Shown: one piece after another, positions 61,434 to 64,000 of the stretch
How positions within the stretch are numbered: the stretch's first letter is position 1
Layout: every line of letters begins with the position of its first letter
Assembly: GCA_963995525.1 (NCBI GenBank)
Contig: OZ023214.1
Span: 37,083,922-37,147,921 of the forward strand
DNA: 64,000 nucleotides
Direction: 5' to 3'
From: Escarpia spicata
Taxonomy: Eukaryota; Annelida; Polychaeta; Sabellida; Siboglinidae
Position numbers and translations under genes: made by a program
Notes under the pieces: model-generated
What the model saw: only the letters and a program-made list of their open reading frames with translations
Databases searched by the model: none
Told to the model about the DNA's origin: nothing

Positions 61434-62599
61434 CTGAAATCAATAACATACATACTCTTTCATGGTAGAGCTAAACCAATTTTCTGTCATCAGACCACTT
61501 TCAAATTAAAGTAATATATCTATATATATATATCGTCATATAAAGGGTAATATTCTTTTTCAAAATGTCATGTTACAATAAACGTTCCACAAGAGGACAA
61601 TAATTGTTTTCTAATCTAGCTTCTATTTACCGGGCGTTAACCCCCTCCTGCTAGATAGTATCCCAGCATTACAATGAATGCAAAGAAAGCCTGATTTGTA
61701 CAAATATTAAAGGGAGAACCGTTATCTATTAAGTGATCATCACTGAATGTACGGGAGCCTGGCTGAGGGTCTGTCTCCAATGCCATGTGTGAAAAGGGCA
61801 GTCACTAGAGGAATGTGAATCAAAGGACCATTGCATCCAGTTAGCCATACAGAAGGACTTCACACTATCCCAGGGTCTCCTTTTATGTAAATGCATGGGG
61901 AAATAAATACACAAGAAGCCAGTTTTACATCAAACGCAAAATAATGAGTTCTGGGATATGGGCACCAACAAAGGCCAATGGCTTAAATCAGCCCATTAAC
62001 CTGAAAGTGTAAGTGTAATTGTAATAATTCAGAGGTGACAGATGCAGACAAAACACTGGTGAGTGAACAGGGTGACGATGATTTAACAATTATGAACACA
62101 TAAATTTCGCCGTATAAAATAATTCATTAAACATTCATTATCATTAAACAAGAGGTGCATCATTTTATTTTTAGTTCTGATTAAGGTAACTACCGACGGT
62201 CAAATATGCTATTCTCAACAAACAACAACTTAAGATGTGTTGCGAATGTATTTCTTACAAGCTGCAAACCCGTTAGACAAACTCATCTGGCTTAACACAA
62301 TGCATAATTGTTTCAACTATTGCGCTGGAACGCGAATTTCGATTAATAATTGTATTTAACAAATACACAATAAAGTTTAGCTTCACATATTTTAAAATGC
62401 GCGTGCTGATGAGCAATCGTGTAATTGTGTGGCTGTATGGTTGCCGAAATACTGTGGTTGCTAGATGAATGTTTGTAGATCTCAGAAAGGGGAGCCTTAT
62501 CGCTTATGAGGAGGCAATAATATGTTAAGGGCTTTTGTTATCAATTATTATGTCCATTTTGTGTTCCGTATAGTTGTAAAATACAGTTTGTATTTCCTG

Positions 62600-62665
62600 G
62601 AGTCAGTGTGGTGTACAGGATAGGGTGCTTGACTGTTTGACACCTAGAATTTTATTCAAATTCCA
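62600..62665 (+). mobile_element. Degenerate tRNA-derived SINE head, duplicate
   Basis: Same as 57949-58014, with GTGTACAGGATAGGGTGC in the A-box region. Confidence 0.4.
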
Positions 62666-62756
62666 CAAGAGGACAATAATTGTTTTCTAATCTAGCTTCT
62701 ATTTACCGGACATGTTTAATAAACAATTGTTAATTTACATATTACCAATTACCAAC

Positions 62757-62864
62757 CTCCGCAAGTTTCGTTGTTGAAGTAGATGCCATATCTGTCGAAA
62801 CATTTGCCGTCGTCACATTTCCCGGCACCTCTTTCCGTGCAATCATTACAGTTAGGGGCACACG
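62757..62864 (-). CDS. FU-like exon, type P
   Basis: CAPNCNDCTERGAGKC; donor GTTGGT, acceptor TTTCAG. 108 nt, sequon NET. Encodes the same peptide as the exon at 58104. Confidence 0.8.
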
Positions 62865-63350
62865 CTGAAATCAGTAATATACTTTTTCATGGTAAAGCTA
62901 AACCAATTGTCTTTCATCATACCACATTCAAATTAAACTGATATATATATATATACATACATATATATAATTATATATATATATATATTATCATATAAAA
63001 GGTAGCATTCTTTTCCAAAATATAATGTTATATTAAACGTGCATGTATGACACGGTGAACATGAATGCTAAAGTAACAATCCCAGCTCATCGTAAACTAG
63101 TTTTAACAGTGACATGTCAGTATGTTGCTGCAAGTCAACCAAATTATACTTCGATGTTCTATTTCACGTGCATTTATGACACGGTGAGTATTAGCTTATG
63201 AACAAATTAATCAGTTTTTCTTGTTGATACTGATAATAAATGCATAGGTTTGTTGATTTCCAAAACAAGTGTAACAAAAATATATAGTAAACATGTCTAC
63301 AAATGGCACATGCAAATTCGACCAACTTTACATGTCAGATTTATATTTAC

Positions 63351-63458
63351 CTCCGCAAATGTTACTGTTGTTATCAAATGCGTATCTATCGTGGCAACGT
63401 CCGTAGTCACACTTTTCACCTCCGTTTACTGAGCAGTCGTAACAGTTGTCGGCGCACG
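63351..63458 (-). CDS. FU-like exon, type D
   Basis: CADNCYDCSVNGGEKC; donor GTAAAT, acceptor TTCAG. 108 nt, sequon NNS. Nearly identical to the exon at 58698, with which it shares flanking intron sequence. Confidence 0.8.
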
Positions 63459-63772
63459 CTGAACAAGAAAATATACCACTCAGTGCTATTTGATCTAGTA
63501 ACAACTAGGAAATCATCTGGTTGTACCAGAATAAAAAACAATGCAATTAAAATAATATTTAAAAAAATACGATTTGCCATTTTAATAACTATATTAATGA
63601 TAATGTGGTATTGCTAAATTATTTTATTAGCATCATAAATATAAATGTTTTTTCAAGTTAACCCAAGGGGAAGCCTACGTCGTGCATTGCTGTGATTGTT
63701 TAGTAGTATCGTATTAACACCTCCCCTTCAGCGCTACGTATAAATATTTTTTATTTCAGTCTTATTCCTTAC

Positions 63773-63880
63773 GGGCGCATGTTTGGTTGTTGTGGACGAT
63801 GAAGTAACCCCAATCACAATATCCGGTGTCACATTTGCCTGGTCCTTCTGTCGTGCACTCGTAACAGAAGGCGGCGCATG
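63773..63880 (-). CDS. FU-like exon, type T (first in window)
   Basis: CAAFCYECTTEGPGKC start; acceptor TTTCAG, donor GTAAGG. 108 nt, six Cys, sequon NQT before the last Cys. Nearest relative is the exon at 52100. Confidence 0.8.
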
Positions 63881-64000
63881 CTGAAACCAACATCGGTTGA
63901 CGTAGTAATTGTCAACGAGAAACACATGTAACCTAAGTTAGCCACTATCGCATACCTTACCCTTTTTACACGTCATCCTATTTGATTAATCTCCGTCATT

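Larger units (their letters stand above)
61630..63960. repeat. Segmental duplication, copy 2 (P-D-T block)
   Basis: Same content as 56975-59300 with few differences, so a recent duplication. The left junction joins a P-exon intron to TTAACCCCCTCCTG near 61635. Confidence 0.88.

Overview
This 64 kb window is nuclear DNA from an animal. It is AT-rich and has long spliceosomal introns, non-LTR retrotransposons of at least three kinds, abundant dinucleotide microsatellites and a 200-base N gap. No bacterial-style operon, CRISPR array or virus was recognised. The phylum cannot be fixed from the sequence alone. The LINE families and furin-like exons would fit a marine invertebrate such as a mollusc, another lophotrochozoan or a lancelet.

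Region 1 (1-7929) is repeat-derived. It holds a decayed LINE reverse transcriptase that runs into the N gap, a (TC)n tract, and a damaged CR1-like LINE (about 3115-7069). That LINE's 5' leader was hit by an inverted 3' end of a related LINE, and its endonuclease has been deleted.

Region 2 (7930-18077) is a 10.1 kb element with two inverted arms of about 4.2 and 4.1 kb around a 1.8 kb centre. The arms carry a spliced C2HC zinc-finger gene (A), a Ser/Thr-rich repeat gene (B) and the start of a second C2HC finger gene (C). Gene C runs from the right arm into the centre and has two in-frame stops. The arms carry different lesions in the same genes. The outer end of the right arm has an array of CTCF-like motifs.

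Region 3 (18078-64000) is dominated by a minus-strand series of 29 cysteine-rich exons or exon remnants, nearly all exactly 108 nt and phase 1-1. Each encodes one furin-like (FU-type) module with six cysteines. The left part (19.7-38.7 kb) holds widely spaced, diverged and partly dead exons. The right part (49-64 kb) is a tandemly duplicated four-exon cassette (types T, D, P, Q) with a period of about 4.3-4.7 kb. Introns of this probable giant secreted or extracellular multi-repeat gene house a Rex1-like LINE, LINE endonuclease fragments, SINE-like heads, a nearly complete CR1-like LINE (39.0-47.0 kb) interrupted by a 2.75 kb insertion with a recurring short motif, and a truncated sister LINE. 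The window contains neither the 5' nor the 3' end of the exon-array gene.

The most unusual items are the inverted-arm element with paired C2HC fingers, the symmetric exon cassette array with shared splice-dead copies, and the insertion at 40.3-43.0 kb.
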